Assembly: GCF_041200145.1 (NCBI RefSeq)
Contig: NZ_CP165734.1
Coordinates: forward strand, 2,914,001 to 2,978,000
Source: Bradyrhizobium sp. LLZ17
Lineage (GTDB): Bacteria; Pseudomonadota; Alphaproteobacteria; Rhizobiales; Xanthobacteraceae
Length of the DNA: 64,000 nucleotides
Reading direction: 5' to 3'
Shown: positions 18,187-30,885 of the stretch, piece by piece
Layout of the letters: every line of letters starts with the position of its first letter
Numbering within the stretch: position 1 is the first letter of the stretch
Made by a program: the position numbers and the translations under genes
Notes under the pieces: model-generated
What the model was told of the DNA's origin: nothing
What the model saw: the letters and a program-made list of their open reading frames with translations, nothing else
Database searches by the model: none

Positions 18187-18234
18187 TACGTGCCTCCATC
18201 CGCTGAACGCCTCTGATGATTCCCTCTCAATATC

Positions 18235-18510
18235 TCAGCGACGCAGAGCCGCGCGTGTCGGCTTGCTCTCGATCTTCCCTGAACGCAGACGCACCCGGTT
18301 GCCGATATCGGGCAACACCTCGCCGCCCCCGGCTGCCTTCCATTCGCCGATCAGCAGGTTGATTTTCCGGCGCAGATCCATCTGCGCGGGGGCTTGCTCG
18401 GTGCAGTCGCGATCGCGGTTGACGAGGTCGCGCACAGACGCCTCGACGTGGGCCATTTCCAGCCTCAAGGCGCTGATTTTACGTCGAATTTCATTAATTC
18501 TGTTGTCCAT
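18235..18510 (-). CDS. Small coiled-coil hypothetical protein
   Basis: A 91-residue protein whose N-terminal half is a long amphipathic helix (MDNRINEIRRKISALRLEMA, HVEASVRDLVNRDRDC). A middle segment follows (DLRRKINLLIGEWKAAGGGE), then a basic tail. No signal or membrane segment. The AT-rich stretch at 18511-18570 separates it from the divergent DUF3072 gene and probably holds both promoters. No known domain. Confidence 0.65.
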   Translation of the reverse strand: MDNRINEIRRKISALRLEMAHVEASVRDLVNRDRDCTEQAPAQMDLRRKINLLIGEWKAAGGGEVLPDIGNRVRLRSGKIESKPTRAALRR

Positions 18511-18571
18511 GGCTTGTTAGAACAAAATAAGAACATATAGTCAAGTCACCAATTCCGTATGGAGAGCGGAC

Positions 18572-18766
18572 ATGCAGGTTCAGGGTCAATACGACGCCAG
18601 GGTTTTTCTCATGGATCAGATGACCCGGGCGCAGGGGCTGAGGCTGAAGCGGCTGAGTGAGGAGGCCTACCAGCCCACGCAATACGATCGATATCTGTCC
18701 TCCGGTGAAGCCGCGCGACGCATCCAGCTGCTGGAGGCGGAAATCGAGCTGGCGAATTCCTTCTAG
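18572..18766 (+). CDS. DUF3072 domain protein
   Basis: A 64-residue protein matching DUF3072: MTRAQGLRLKRLSEEAYQPT, then YLSSGEAARRIQLLEAEIEL. The fold is helix-loop-helix with a conserved Glu-Ala-x-x-Arg-Ile segment, resembling small DNA- or RNA-associated SAP-like folds. The role is unknown. No EcfG-type site was found upstream. Confidence 0.7.
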   Translation: MQVQGQYDARVFLMDQMTRAQGLRLKRLSEEAYQPTQYDRYLSSGEAARRIQLLEAEIELANSF

Positions 18767-18801
18767 CTTGCTTGGCGCGTTCGCGCCTTGCGGCGCGTTT
18801 C

Positions 18802-18826
18802 GGAACCATGCCTGCTTCGAGCAGTT
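18802..18826 (+). promoter_or_regulatory. EcfG-type promoter of the DUF6496 gene
   Basis: GGAAC at 18802-18806, 17 bases, GTT at 18824-18826, 25 bases before the ATG at 18851. Confidence 0.65.
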
Positions 18827-18850
18827 CTCTCGACCGAAGGGAGAAACTTG

Positions 18851-19150
18851 ATGGCACGCAAGGCAAAGAAGCGCCGTTACTCGCGCAGCGCCGGCAAGGA
18901 TGTCGAGCGCGAGATGCGCCGTTACAAGAAGGGTACCGCGAAGAGCGGACCGGGCGGTCGTGGCGGACGCGTGAAGAGCCGCAAGCAGGCGATCGCAATC
19001 GGCCTGTCCGAAGCGCGCAAGAAGGGCAAGAAGGTCCCGAAGCGGAAAACAGCCAAGAAGACCAAGAAGACGGCCAAGAAGAGCTCGAGGAAAAGTTCGA
19101 GCAAAAGATCGAAGAAAAGCTCCAAACGTAAATCCGCCAAGCGGTCGTAG
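18851..19150 (+). CDS. Lys-rich DUF6496 histone-H1-like protein
   Basis: A 99-residue, extremely basic protein. The N-terminal half has the DUF6496 pattern (YSRSAGKDVEREMRRYKKGT and VKSRKQAIAIGLSEARKKGK). The C-terminal 45 residues are almost only Lys, Ser, Arg and Ala (KKTAKKSSRKSSSKRSKKSS), like eukaryotic H1 tails. It probably binds DNA or RNA by charge. A purine-rich ribosome site (GAAGGGAGA) precedes the ATG, and an EcfG-type promoter lies upstream, so I infer a stress-induced nucleoid protein. Confidence 0.8.
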   Translation: MARKAKKRRYSRSAGKDVEREMRRYKKGTAKSGPGGRGGRVKSRKQAIAIGLSEARKKGKKVPKRKTAKKTKKTAKKSSRKSSSKRSKKSSKRKSAKRS

Positions 19151-19159
19151 AGACCAGCC

Positions 19160-19522
19160 TCAGATCATGCTGCCCGGCATGAAGCAGCGGATCGAGATGC
19201 CAAACGCCGTCTTGACCGGCCACACCATGGTGCGGCCGGCGCGGTTTGGCTCGGTGATGACGGCTTCGTCGGGGACTTCGACCCACTGCCCGTCGAGGCG
19301 CACTTGGTAGTGGCCGTTGTGCGATTCCCAATCGGGATCGGCGACCGCAACGCCGTCGGCGTCCGAGCAGCACGGACCGAGATGGCTGCGCAGACTGTCG
19401 AACCAAGGCTTGAGCGGCGAATCGGCGTAGCGGCCGTCGTCGCGACCCATCGCACTTCCGATAGATAATACCAGGGGCGCCACGAGCAGCGCACTCATCA
19501 GCGAGAGCTTCAATCGACCCAT
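19160..19522 (-). CDS. Exported conserved hypothetical protein
   Basis: A 120-residue protein with a signal peptide (MGRLKLSLMSALLVAPLVLS). The mature domain has a double Cys (HLGPCCSDADGVAVADPDWE) and strand-rich segments (HYQVRLDGQWVEVPDEAVI, then NRAGRTMVWP), ending IRCFMPGSMI. This pattern occurs in many rhizobial exported proteins of unknown function; the three cysteines may form a disulfide or bind metal. Start chosen at 19522; the frame is open to 19684. Confidence 0.7.
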   Translation of the reverse strand: MGRLKLSLMSALLVAPLVLSIGSAMGRDDGRYADSPLKPWFDSLRSHLGPCCSDADGVAVADPDWESHNGHYQVRLDGQWVEVPDEAVITEPNRAGRTMVWPVKTAFGISIRCFMPGSMI

Positions 19523-19740
19523 CTTGGCACCGATCAAATGCGAACCACCGGCGGGTTCCAAAGCAGCCGGACGGTCCGAAGTTCCACTCTTCCGACAGGC
19601 TCTGGCGCTTCCACGCCAAAGTGCAACACGCGACTCCCGAGTGTGAACAGTGAACGCGGCTTTTTCGGACGAACCCGTCACCATTACTGCCGTTAACGAG
19701 AATGTTATCGGCTACCTGTGGGTATGTCAGCGCACACGAA

Positions 19741-19766
19741 AAAAGGCGGCCCGCAGGCCGCCTTTT
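19741..19766 (-). terminator. Rho-independent terminator of the Do protease gene
   Basis: A perfect stem (aaaaggcggcc cgca ggccgcctttt) lies 25 bases beyond the protease stop. On the minus strand it is followed by more T residues, so it ends that transcript. Confidence 0.8.
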
Positions 19767-19791
19767 GAATTTGCGGTCGAAGTCGCGAGAC

Positions 19792-21331
19792 TTACGCGAG
19801 CGGCACTGCGACGAACCGGGTCGCCTCCGCGCTCTTCACCTGCAACAGCACGCTCTTTTTGCCGGACGATTTGGCCTGCGCCAGTTCGGACCGGACATCG
19901 CCGACATTGGCGACCGGCTTGCCGCCGACGTTCAGGATGACGTCGCCGGTCTGGATACCGTGCTGCGCGGCCGGTCCCTCGGGATCGACTTCGGTCACCA
20001 CGAGACCTTTCTGGCCGGCGGCGCCTTGGACATCACCCGCGGGCGCAAGGCTGAGTCCGAGCCGCGGCGTGCCGGCGTCCGGCTGCGTCTTGCCGTCGTC
20101 GGCCTTACCTTGGGCCTGCCGCTCGTTCGGCAGCTCGCCAAGCGCGAGCGTTATCGTCTTGCTCTCGCCTTTATGGAAGACGTCGAGTTTCACTGAGCTG
20201 CCTGGCGCCAGGGTGGCAATGGTGCGGGCGAGATCGCGGGAGTCCTTGACCGCAGTACCATTGACGGCGGTGATGACGTCACCGGCCTCGATGCCGGCCT
20301 TCGCCGCCGGGCTGCCGTCCTGCGGATTGTCGACGATCGCACCACGCGCCGCCTTGAGGCCGAGGCTGTCGGCGATATCCGCGGTCACCGGCTGGACCTG
20401 TACGCCGAGCCAGCCGCGGGTGACCGCACCCTTGTCCTTCAACTGTGCGACGACGAGCTTTGCGGTCGAGGCCGGAATGTCGAAGCCGATGCCGACGGAG
20501 CCGCCGGACGGCGAGAAGATCGCGGTGTTCACGCCGATGACGTTGCCGTTCATGTCGAAGGCAGGACCGCCGGAATTGCCCTTGTTGATGGGGGCGTCGA
20601 TCTGGATGAAGTCGTCGTAGGGACCGTTACCGATGTCACGGCCGCTGGCCGAGACGATACCCGCAGTCACCGTGCCGCCGAGACCGAAGGGATTGCCGAC
20701 CGCGACCACCCAATCGCCGATCCGCGCCTTCTGATCGGAGAATTTGACGAACGGGAAGTCCTTCTTGCCTTCGACCTTGATCAGCGCGAGATCGGTCTTG
20801 GGATCGGTGCCGACCACCTTGGCGGTGTAGATCGTGCCGTCGTCGGTCGTCACCTGCACCGATTGAGCGTGGTCGACGACGTGGTTGTTGGTGACGGCAT
20901 AGCCGTCAGCGGAGATGAAGAAACCGGAGCCCTCGCCCGTGATCACCTGATGACGCTGGCGCGGCATGCCGTTCATGCCGCGGGGGAAGCCGAATTGCCG
21001 CGAGAACTGGTCGAACGGCGTCTGCTCGTCAGAATCCATCCGGTTCTGTTGCAGCATCGCGCTCTTGTCGTTGTCCTCGTCGATCTTCACCCGCACCGAG
21101 ATGACGGCGGGTTTGACCTTGGCGACGAGATCGCCGAATCCCGGCGGCGTCGCGGCCACCTCAGAGGCCTGCGCCGGCGCAATGAGCGAGTTCACGTTGA
21201 ACGGCGAAGAAATGGGAGACGCGGCGAGCACGGCCACGCCCAGCGCGGCCACGGTGCCGAGCAGCGCCAGGCGGCGCGGCCTCCAGAATCTTGCGGGACG
21301 TGGTGGTGTCGGAATTGACGCGATCGTTCAT
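19792..21331 (-). CDS. Do/HtrA-family periplasmic serine protease, apparent frameshift in the leader
   Basis: A periplasmic protein quality-control protease. The catalytic triad is visible: His in NNHVVDHAQ, Asp in KTDLALIKVEG, Ser in GNSGGPAFD. Two PDZ domains follow (RGWLGVQVQPVTADIADSLG, then PRLGLSLAPAG onward). The natural start is the ATG at 21331 behind GGAGA, reading MNDRVNSDTTTSRKILEA. The hydrophobic leader RRLALLGTVAALGVAVLAAS is in another frame, and one extra base near 21276-21282 separates them. Without that base the protein has 512 residues. The alternative is an internal GTG at 21252, which would lack the basic leader end. Confidence 0.88.
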
Positions 21332-21539
21332 GTCGAAATCTCCATGTTGGGTGAGGGGTCGCCCTGCATCCAACATGGGTCCTTGCACCTTACGGTGTCC
21401 CGTCCACGCGATTAATTCTTGGCAAAGAAATGCGACGAGCGGCCGCAGGCAAAAATCTTCGAGCGACGGCGGTGCGTCGACGCACTTCAGACTGTCGGAC
21501 TTTGATCTCGCACTCCCGAGGGCGCGTATAAGAGTTCTG

Positions 21540-21752
21540 TCACGCCGCGGCGGGGGTCTCCCATGCCGCCGCTCCGATAGCGTCGTCCTCGCCCTTCGCA
21601 TTGCACGCGGCGAAGTGCGCCTTGAGCTCGATCTCGGCGAGATGTTCGAAATGTTCGGCCTGGCCGAGGAGCTCCCAGGTCTGGAGCGGCCGGTAGGCCG
21701 CCTGCTGACGGCAGAGGGACGCCAGCGCGCGGTAGCGACGTACGTTCTCCAT
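21540..21752 (-). CDS. Small conserved hypothetical protein (paralogue of 32058-32267)
   Basis: A 70-residue helical protein. The segment MENVRRYRALASLCRQQAAY, RPLQTWELLGQAEHFEHLAE, IELKAHFAACN aligns throughout with the product at 32058-32267. A strong GAGGGAGGG ribosome site precedes the ATG. No membrane or signal part; function unknown. Confidence 0.7.
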   Translation of the reverse strand: MENVRRYRALASLCRQQAAYRPLQTWELLGQAEHFEHLAEIELKAHFAACNAKGEDDAIGAAAWETPAAA

Positions 21753-22011
21753 GGGACCCTCCCTCGCGTTCACAAGGCTTATTGCCCTGATTTGCGTCAG
21801 GCCGATGGCGGTTGTGCAAAACATTTGCTGCCTGCACAGCGCGCTTGATTGCAGTTAACTTTTGAGAAATGCGCTCGCCCACTTTAGTTCCAATGACTCG
21901 GGCTTTGCACGTGGAACCTGCCTCGCAAGGGCAATGGGCTCCAAAGCATGGGCGCCAAGGCATGAGCTCCAAGCGCTCATACCGATCAGATCACGATACC
22001 GTTCAATTGGT

Positions 22012-22749
22012 TTATCGGATCCGCGCGGTGGCACCCGCATGGAGCGATTGCGCGGAATTATCTTGCACTTTTGTTACCCGGCCGGACTCGGCGGCGATGC
22101 GAATGGCCGCGATGTTGCTGGCGTAGTCGGCGCTGCTGCTGCCGCGAAACACGGCGGAGCCCGCCACAAGCGTATCGGCGCCAGCTGCGGCAACGGCCGC
22201 GGCATTGTCGCGCGTGACCCCGCCATCGACCTCGAGTCGGATCTGGCGGTCGCCAATCATGCTCCGAATGCGAGTGATCTTCCCCAGTTGCGAAGTGAGG
22301 AAGGACTGGCCACCGAAGCCCGGATTGACCGTCATCACCAGCACGAGATCGATACGATCGAGTACATATTCGATCACGCTCTCGGGCGTGGCCGGACACA
22401 GGCTGACGCCGGCCTTCTTGCCGAGCATACGGATCGCCTGAAGCGAGCGATCGAGATGCGGACCGGCCTCCGCGTGAACCGTGATGACATCGGCCCCCGC
22501 CTTCGCGAACGTTTCGAGATAAGCATCGGCCGGCGCGATCATGAGGTGTACGTCAAAAATCCGCTTCGTCAGCGGCCGGATCGCCTTGATGATATCAGCG
22601 CCATAACTGATGTTCGGCACGAAATGCCCGTCCATGACGTCGCAATGAATCCAGTCGGCGCCGGCCGCGTCGATCGCCTTGATTTCCTCGCCGAGGCGCG
22701 CGAAATCCGCCGCCAGAATGGAAGGAGCGATGAGGATGTCTGGTGTCAT
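22012..22749 (-). CDS. cbbE: Ribulose-phosphate 3-epimerase (Calvin cycle)
   Basis: This enzyme interconverts ribulose 5-phosphate and xylulose 5-phosphate in the regeneration phase. The product has 245 residues. Motifs are [17 protein letters not shown] at the start, [18 protein letters not shown] (metal ligands), [12 protein letters not shown], then [13 protein letters not shown] and [11 protein letters not shown]. It is the last gene of the cbb operon, and its start overlaps the cbbX stop by four bases. No terminator hairpin is evident immediately after it. Confidence 0.95.
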   Translation of the reverse strand: MTPDILIAPSILAADFARLGEEIKAIDAAGADWIHCDVMDGHFVPNISYGADIIKAIRPLTKRIFDVHLMIAPADAYLETFAKAGADVITVHAEAGPHLDRSLQAIRMLGKKAGVSLCPATPESVIEYVLDRIDLVLVMTVNPGFGGQSFLTSQLGKITRIRSMIGDRQIRLEVDGGVTRDNAAAVAAAGADTLVAGSAVFRGSSSADYASNIAAIRIAAESGRVTKVQDNSAQSLHAGATARIR

Positions 22750-23678
22750 GGCTTTGCACTCCGCACATCGGCCCCGCCGCTGAACACGCGGCTCGTCAGG
22801 ACATCGGCCGGATCAATGGTTTCGAGGTCGGCGACATCGAGCATGCGATCGAGATCGGAGACCAGGCGATCGGCCTGCCGCAGCCGAATGCGATCGACAG
22901 CGTTGCGGATCGAGCGCGCATTGGAGAAGAACGGCTGGGTCCGGCGCAACGCGATGTATCTTTCGAACGCCTCGCGTGCCGCAGCCGCGAAGCGATATCC
23001 GCGTTCCCTGAACATCAGCTCGGCTATGACGAGCAGCTCGGATTCCGCATAGTCGGGGAAATCGATGTGGTGAGCGATGCGCGAGCGGAAGCCGGGATTG
23101 GAAGCATAGAAGCTCGTCATCCGCTCGCCATACCCGGCCAGGATGACGACGAGGTCTTCGCGCTGGTTTTCCATGACCTGAAGCAGGATCTCGATCGCCT
23201 CCTGGCCATAATCGCGCTCGTTGTCCGGCCGGTGCAGGTAATAGGCCTCGTCGATGAAGAGCACGCCGCCCATCGCCTTCTTCAAGATCTCCTTCGTCTT
23301 GGGCGCGGTGTGGCCGATATACTGGCCGACGAGATCGTCGCGCGTCACCGAGATGACCTGTCCGCGCCGCACGAAGCCGAGACCATGCAGGATCTTGGCC
23401 ATGCGCAGCGCCACGGTGGTCTTGCCGGTGCCGGGATTGCCGGTGAACGACATATGCAGCGTCGGCGGTGCCGAGGCCAGACCCGCGCGCTGCCGCATGC
23501 GTTCGACCAGCAGCAGTGACGCGATCTGCCGGACGCGGTTCTTGACCGGCCTCAGGCCGATCAACTCCTGTTCGAGCTGTTGCAGCGTGCCGGTGATTCC
23601 GGCAGCTTCAGCTTCCTTGCGAAGATCGAAATTGGTCTCGCCGCCTTCGGCGGTCGTCGCATGGACAACGTCGAGCAT
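22746..23678 (-). CDS. cbbX: CbbX, red-type Rubisco activase (AAA+ ATPase)
   Basis: This 310-residue AAA+ protein remodels inhibited red-type (form IC/ID) Rubisco. Walker A is [16 protein letters not shown] and Walker B is [12 protein letters not shown]. The pore-loop region is [19 protein letters not shown], and sensor segments [17 protein letters not shown] follow. Start at 23678 behind GAGGTG. Its presence next to cbbLS confirms the Rubisco as red-type. Confidence 0.95.
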   Translation of the reverse strand: MLDVVHATTAEGGETNFDLRKEAEAAGITGTLQQLEQELIGLRPVKNRVRQIASLLLVERMRQRAGLASAPPTLHMSFTGNPGTGKTTVALRMAKILHGLGFVRRGQVISVTRDDLVGQYIGHTAPKTKEILKKAMGGVLFIDEAYYLHRPDNERDYGQEAIEILLQVMENQREDLVVILAGYGERMTSFYASNPGFRSRIAHHIDFPDYAESELLVIAELMFRERGYRFAAAAREAFERYIALRRTQPFFSNARSIRNAVDRIRLRQADRLVSDLDRMLDVADLETIDPADVLTSRVFSGGADVRSAKP

Positions 23679-23775
23679 CAGCACCTCGAAGAAAAGGGCT
23701 TCGCCGCCGGGAAGCGGCGAAGCAGTGGTCCGCCAAGGATCCGGAGCAGGGAGTGCTCCGCGCGGAGAGGAATGG

Positions 23776-24183
23776 TTATTGCGAGGCGTGGGCCGTCGGC
23801 TTGCGTACAGTGCTATACCGGATTGCGCGCCCACCAACCTCCTGTCGCACCAGCTCGAACTCAGTCTCTTGCGGCGGGCGGTTCACCAGGAACGAGATCC
23901 GCACCGACTCCCAGCCATGGCTGGAATCGAAGCCGCTGATGCGGATGTAACGGTCGCCGTACACCCGGCGGCACTCGGCGAGTTCCATCATCACGCCAGC
24001 CGCATCCTGGAGATCGAACATAGGCAGGCCCCACATCTCCCAGTAAGTGTTGCGGGGATGCGGATCATCGGTGAATTCGATGTTCACCGCCCAGCCATTT
24101 GCAAGACAATACTGCACCTGCTTGGTGATCTGATCGTCGGTCAGATCGGGCAGGAACGAAAAGCAGCCCTGGGTGAGTTTCAT
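23776..24183 (-). CDS. cbbS: Rubisco small subunit (form I)
   Basis: A 135-residue protein. The start [19 protein letters not shown] and the core [20 protein letters not shown], then [13 protein letters not shown], are small-subunit signatures. The extended C-terminus ([20 protein letters not shown]) is the beta-hairpin tail of the red-type form that packs in the central pore. AGGAGA precedes the ATG. It follows cbbL by 11 bases. Confidence 0.95.
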   Translation of the reverse strand: MKLTQGCFSFLPDLTDDQITKQVQYCLANGWAVNIEFTDDPHPRNTYWEMWGLPMFDLQDAAGVMMELAECRRVYGDRYIRISGFDSSHGWESVRISFLVNRPPQETEFELVRQEVGGRAIRYSTVRKPTAHASQ

Positions 24184-24194
24184 AGTGCGTCTCC

Positions 24195-26766
<2,572 letters not shown>

Positions 26767-26779
26767 AAAATTCCTCCTC

Positions 26780-28801
26780 TTATTGCTTGCCGGTACGCAT
26801 AATCGCCCGCCTTGCAGCTTCCGCGATGCCCTGCGACGTGATGCCGAATTCGCGGTAGAGCACGGACGCGGGCGCCGAGGCGCCGAAGCCGTGCATGCCC
26901 ACGAACTCGCCGTCGATACCGATCCAGCGATGCCAATCCCCAACGACCGCCGCTTCGATGCCGACGCGCGGCGCGGTACCGAGCACGGCGGCGCGGTAGT
27001 CGTCCGGTTGCTCGTCGAACAATGCAAAGCAGGGGGCGGACACCACGGCAGCACGGACGTGCTCGGTCGCGAGCAGACGGGCGGCTTCAAGGGCGATCGA
27101 CACTTCCGAACCGGTCGCGATCAGCGTCACGTCGCGGCCGCCATCCGGCGAGACGATGAGATAGGCGCCCCGCGCGACGCGGTTTCGACCGCGGGTATCG
27201 CTGCGGAACGTTGGCAGCGCCTGCCGCGACAGGCACAAGACGGAGGGTCGATGCTCGGATTTGAGCGCGCAATCCCAGGCTTCCAGCGTCTCGACGGCAT
27301 CGGCCGGACGGAACACCAGGAGGTTCGGAATGACGCGCAGCGCCGCGAGATGCTCCACGGGCTGATGCGTCGGGCCGTCCTCGCCAAGCCCGATGGAGTC
27401 GTGGGTCATCACATGAATGACGCGCAGCCGCATCAAGGCCGCAAGACGGATGGCCGGTCGGCTGTAGTCGGAGAAGGCGAGGAAGGTGCCGCCATAGGGG
27501 ATGAAGCCACCATGCAGCGCGAGGCCGTTCATCGCCGCGGCCATTCCGTGCTCGCGGATACCGTAATGGATGTAGTCCCCCGCGAAATGTCCGCGCGTGA
27601 TGGGAGTCTGTGGTTTCGCGTGCGTCAGGTTCGAATGAGTCAGGTCCGCGGAGCCGCCGATGAGTCCAGGAATTGTTCCGGCGATGCCGTCGAGCACTTG
27701 CTGCGAGGCCTGCCGCGTCGCGAGCTTCGGACGTTCGTTGGCAAAGCGCTCGCGTAATTTCGCCGCGGCCTGGGCAAAGGCTCCCGGCAGGGCAACGGTC
27801 TTACCCTCGATGAAGAGGTCACGCTGCTCGGGCGTCGCACATTCGTAGCGATCGAGCCATGCAAGACGGGCGACCTGCCCACGTTGCCCGATCATCCGCC
27901 ACGCCTTCAGGATCGGGCTGGGCACCACGAACGGCTGATAGTCCCAGCCGAGCGTCCTGCGCGCTGCCGCCGTCTGCTCGGCGCCGAGCGGCGCGCCATG
28001 CGCCTTCTCAGTGCCCTGACGATCCGGCGCGCCGTAGCCGATGATGGTGCGGCAGGCGATCAGCGACGGTCTTGCGCTCTCACGCTCCTCGGCAATCGCC
28101 TGCGCAACTGCTTCGGGATCGTGCCCGTCGACACGGCGCACCGACCAGCCGGAGGCAGCGAAGCGGGCGAGCTGGTCGTCGGAGGTCGCAAGCGACGTCG
28201 GCCCGTCGATGGAGATGCCGTTGTCGTCGAACAGCACGATCAGGCGGCCGAGCCCGAGATGGCCAGCGAGCGAGATCGCCTCCTGGCTGAGGCCTTCCAT
28301 CAGGCAGCCGTCGCCGGCGATCACATAGGTGAAGTGATCAACAAGGCCGTCACCATGCCGCGCATTGGCCATGCGCTCGGCGAGCGCCATGCCGACCGCG
28401 GTCGCGATCCCCTGCCCCAGCGGCCCCGTCGTGGTCTCAACACCCGGCGTGTGCCCGTATTCGGGATGACCCGGCGTCTTCGAGCCCCACTGCCGGAACG
28501 CCTTGATATCGTCGAGTCCGACATCGCCGCCGGTCAGATACAGCAGCGCATAGAGCAGCATCGAGCCGTGGCCCGCCGACAGGACGAAACGGTCGCGGTC
28601 CGGCCAGTTCGGATGAGCCGGGTCGAATTTCAGGAAACGCGAGAACAGTACGGTCGCGACGTCGGCCATGCCCATGGGCAGACCGGGATGGCCTGACTGC
28701 GAGGTCTCGATGGCATCGACCGCGAGAAACCGAACGGCGTTGGCGAGATCGTTATGCGCGACCGCCGTGAAGTCGGCGTCGGCGTGGACGGAGATGTTCA
28801 T
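26780..28801 (-). CDS. cbbT: Transketolase (Calvin cycle)
   Basis: A 673-residue thiamine-diphosphate enzyme that transfers two-carbon units in sugar phosphate regeneration. Signatures include [37 protein letters not shown], the cofactor-binding [15 protein letters not shown] followed by [31 protein letters not shown], and [27 protein letters not shown] precedes the ATG. Intact, unlike its two upstream operon partners. Confidence 0.96.
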   Translation of the reverse strand: MNISVHADADFTAVAHNDLANAVRFLAVDAIETSQSGHPGLPMGMADVATVLFSRFLKFDPAHPNWPDRDRFVLSAGHGSMLLYALLYLTGGDVGLDDIKAFRQWGSKTPGHPEYGHTPGVETTTGPLGQGIATAVGMALAERMANARHGDGLVDHFTYVIAGDGCLMEGLSQEAISLAGHLGLGRLIVLFDDNGISIDGPTSLATSDDQLARFAASGWSVRRVDGHDPEAVAQAIAEERESARPSLIACRTIIGYGAPDRQGTEKAHGAPLGAEQTAAARRTLGWDYQPFVVPSPILKAWRMIGQRGQVARLAWLDRYECATPEQRDLFIEGKTVALPGAFAQAAAKLRERFANERPKLATRQASQQVLDGIAGTIPGLIGGSADLTHSNLTHAKPQTPITRGHFAGDYIHYGIREHGMAAAMNGLALHGGFIPYGGTFLAFSDYSRPAIRLAALMRLRVIHVMTHDSIGLGEDGPTHQPVEHLAALRVIPNLLVFRPADAVETLEAWDCALKSEHRPSVLCLSRQALPTFRSDTRGRNRVARGAYLIVSPDGGRDVTLIATGSEVSIALEAARLLATEHVRAAVVSAPCFALFDEQPDDYRAAVLGTAPRVGIEAAVVGDWHRWIGIDGEFVGMHGFGASAPASVLYREFGITSQGIAEAARRAIMRTGKQ

Positions 28802-28817
28802 CGGATCCTCCCCTTCT

Positions 28818-29692
28818 TCACTTCAGGTTTCGCTTGCGCTCGATCAGCTGCATGATCAGCGGCGTTAGGATAAGCTGCATCGCGAGATCGAGCTTGGCGC
28901 CGGGACACACGATCGAGTTCGCGCGTGACATGAAACTGTGCGGCAGCATCGAGAGCAGATAGGGAAGTCGATGCCGCGCGGATTCTTGAAGCGGATCACG
29001 ACCATCGATTCGTCCGGCGTCGGGATCCAGCGCGCGATGAACGGATTCGACGTATCCACCGTCGGCACGCGCTGAAAGTTGATGTCGGTGTCGGTGAATT
29101 GCGGGCAGATGTAGTGGATGTAATCCGGCATGCGTCGCAGGATGGTGTCGGTGACGGCCTCGGTCGAATAACCGCGCGCGCTGCGGTCGCGGTGCAGCTT
29201 CTGGATCCATTCGAGATTGATGACGGGCACGACGCCGATCTTGAGGTCGGCATAACGCGCGACATTGACCTTATCCGTGACCACGGCGCCGTGCAGGCCT
29301 TCGTAGAACAGCAGGTCCGAATTTTCCGGGAGCCGCTCCCATTCGGTGAAGGTGCCGGGAGCCGCGCCATGCAGCGCGGCTTCTTCGGCGTCGTGGACGT
29401 AATGCCGCGTGACCGCTGTACCGGTCTCGCCATAGTCGCGGAACGCCCGCTCCAGCTCTTCGAACAGATTGGTCTCGGGGCTGAAATGGCTGAAATGCTT
29501 GTTGCCGCAGTCAGCCTCCTTGGCCATCTGCGTGCGCATCTCGGTGCGGTCGTAGCGATGGAAAGCGTCGCCCTCGATGTAGACGGCGTTGACGCGTTCG
29601 CGGAAGAATATCTGCTCGAACGTCTTCTTGACCGAGGTCGTGCCGGCGCCCGAGGAGCCGGTGATGGAGATGATCGGGTGTTTCCTGGACAT
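28818..29692 (-). CDS. cbbP: Phosphoribulokinase, apparent frameshift near the C-terminus
   Basis: This enzyme phosphorylates ribulose 5-phosphate to the Rubisco substrate. The P-loop is [15 protein letters not shown], followed by [15 protein letters not shown] and [20 protein letters not shown]. At 28962-28964 a GGG run (CCC on the coding strand) is one base short. The frame gives [11 protein letters not shown] then nonsense ending at 28865. The other frame continues [20 protein letters not shown] to [16 protein letters not shown], ending at 28818. With one base added the protein has 291 residues, the usual length. Either broken or misread. Confidence 0.93.
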
Positions 29693-29705
29693 GAATCGCC
29701 TCCCA

Positions 29706-30744
29706 TCACAGCCGGAAGAAGCCGCGCCGCGCGAACAGCGGCGCGGAGACGCTGGCGGCGAGCAGCGGATCGCAGTGCAGTTCCGCGACGCGCCTCACCC
29801 TCGTTGCTCGATCCCATGATCAGCGGCACGCGCTGGTGCAGGCTCTCCGCCGATAGGTCGAGGATGCGCTCGCGTCCTGTCGAGGCGGAGCCGCCGGCCT
29901 GCTCGATGATCATCGCCATTGGATGGGCCTCGTAGGTGAGCCGCAAACGACCGTCGCCATAGCCAGGGCGCGCGTCGGACGGATAGAGGAACACGCCGCC
30001 GCGCGTGAGGATGCGATAGGCCTCCGCGACCAGCGAGCCGATCCAGCGCATGTTGAAATTGTGGTTGGCGAGCCCATCGACGCCGGCGAGGCATTCGTCG
30101 ACGAAGGCGCGCACCGGCGGATCCCAGTGCCGGCGGTTGGAGGCGTTGATAGCGAACTCGTCGCACACCTCGGAAATCTGCACGCTGCTGCGCGCCAGAC
30201 GGAAGCAACCGGACTTGCGGTCGAGCGTGAAGATGTCGACGCCGTCGCCGAGCGTCAGCACCAGCGAAGTCTGCGGACCGTAGGTGACAAAGCCCGCGGC
30301 AAGTTGAGCCGAGCCGCGCTGATGGAAGGCGAGCGCGAGATCGTCGGGCGCCGGCAGAATCGAGAAGATCGTGCCGACCGTCATGTTGATGTCGATGTTG
30401 GAAGAGCCGTCGAGCGGATCGATAGCGACGCAGATTTTTGCCGCGCGATCGCTGATCTGCGGCTCGTGCATCTCTTCCGACGCCAGTGCCGCAATCGGCA
30501 GCTTGCCGAGGCAACGGCGCAGGATTGCATCCGCCTGGACGTCGAGATAGCGTTGGAGATCGCCGTCGCTGTTGCGGCTCGTGGTCAGGCCCGAGGCGTC
30601 CGCGAGATTCCCGGTGCCGATGAGCTCGGCGATCTCGATCGCGGCTGCGGCGATGGCATCGACCGCGGCCGCTACTGCCGGCGCATGCGCCGCCGTCTCG
30701 GAATACCGTTGAAGGTGGTCGTCCAGCCTGAGTTGCCCGGTCAT
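29706..30744 (-). CDS. cbbF: Class I fructose-1,6-bisphosphatase, apparent frameshift near the C-terminus
   Basis: The first gene of the cbb operon, removing the 1-phosphate of fructose bisphosphate. The metal site is [17 protein letters not shown], and further signatures are [40 protein letters not shown] and IEQAGGSAS. After IMGSSNE an extra G (CCC at 29798-29800, plus strand) shifts the frame. The true C-terminus [20 protein letters not shown], ending RRGFFRL, lies in the next frame with TGA at 29706. Corrected length 345 residues. Read as is, the frame runs on antisense-like through cbbP, which is not a real fusion. Confidence 0.93.
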
Positions 30745-30839
30745 CTGCGTCCATCCCCTTGCGGGCGCCGCATCCAATTCCCTCGGCGGAGGTTCGGTGC
30801 GGTCGGTCCCAGTACGAGGAGATTGACAGTGCCGGCTTA

Positions 30840-30885
30840 ATAAGGAAAATTTCTATTCATGATAGATGCCAAAAAATTTCCTTAT
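30840..30885. promoter_or_regulatory. AT-rich inverted repeat, likely CbbR operator and divergent promoter
   Basis: ATAAGGAAAATTT (30840-30852) and the inverted arm AAAATTTCCTTAT (30873-30885) flank a 20-base spacer in the cbbR-cbbF gap, an AT-rich island in GC-rich DNA. The position and the TTA-rich arms fit a LysR-type operator. It overlaps the first codons of the longest cbbR reading, which suggests that cbbR starts further downstream. Confidence 0.5.

Noticed and set aside
17945..18206. Plus-strand frames of 73-80 codons after the terminator
   Set aside because: They lie opposite the minus-strand small gene at 18015-18186, which has the ribosome site and helical pattern.
21161..21601. 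A separate 146-codon minus-strand gene over the protease start
   Set aside because: Its useful part is only the true protease N-terminus (MNDRVNSDTTTSRKILEA); the rest is the protease leader out of frame.
28996..30777. A 593-codon frame that looks like a fructose bisphosphatase fused to an unknown Ser/Arg-rich domain
   Set aside because: The second part is phosphoribulokinase DNA read in the wrong frame after the one-base gain at 29798. Not a fusion protein.
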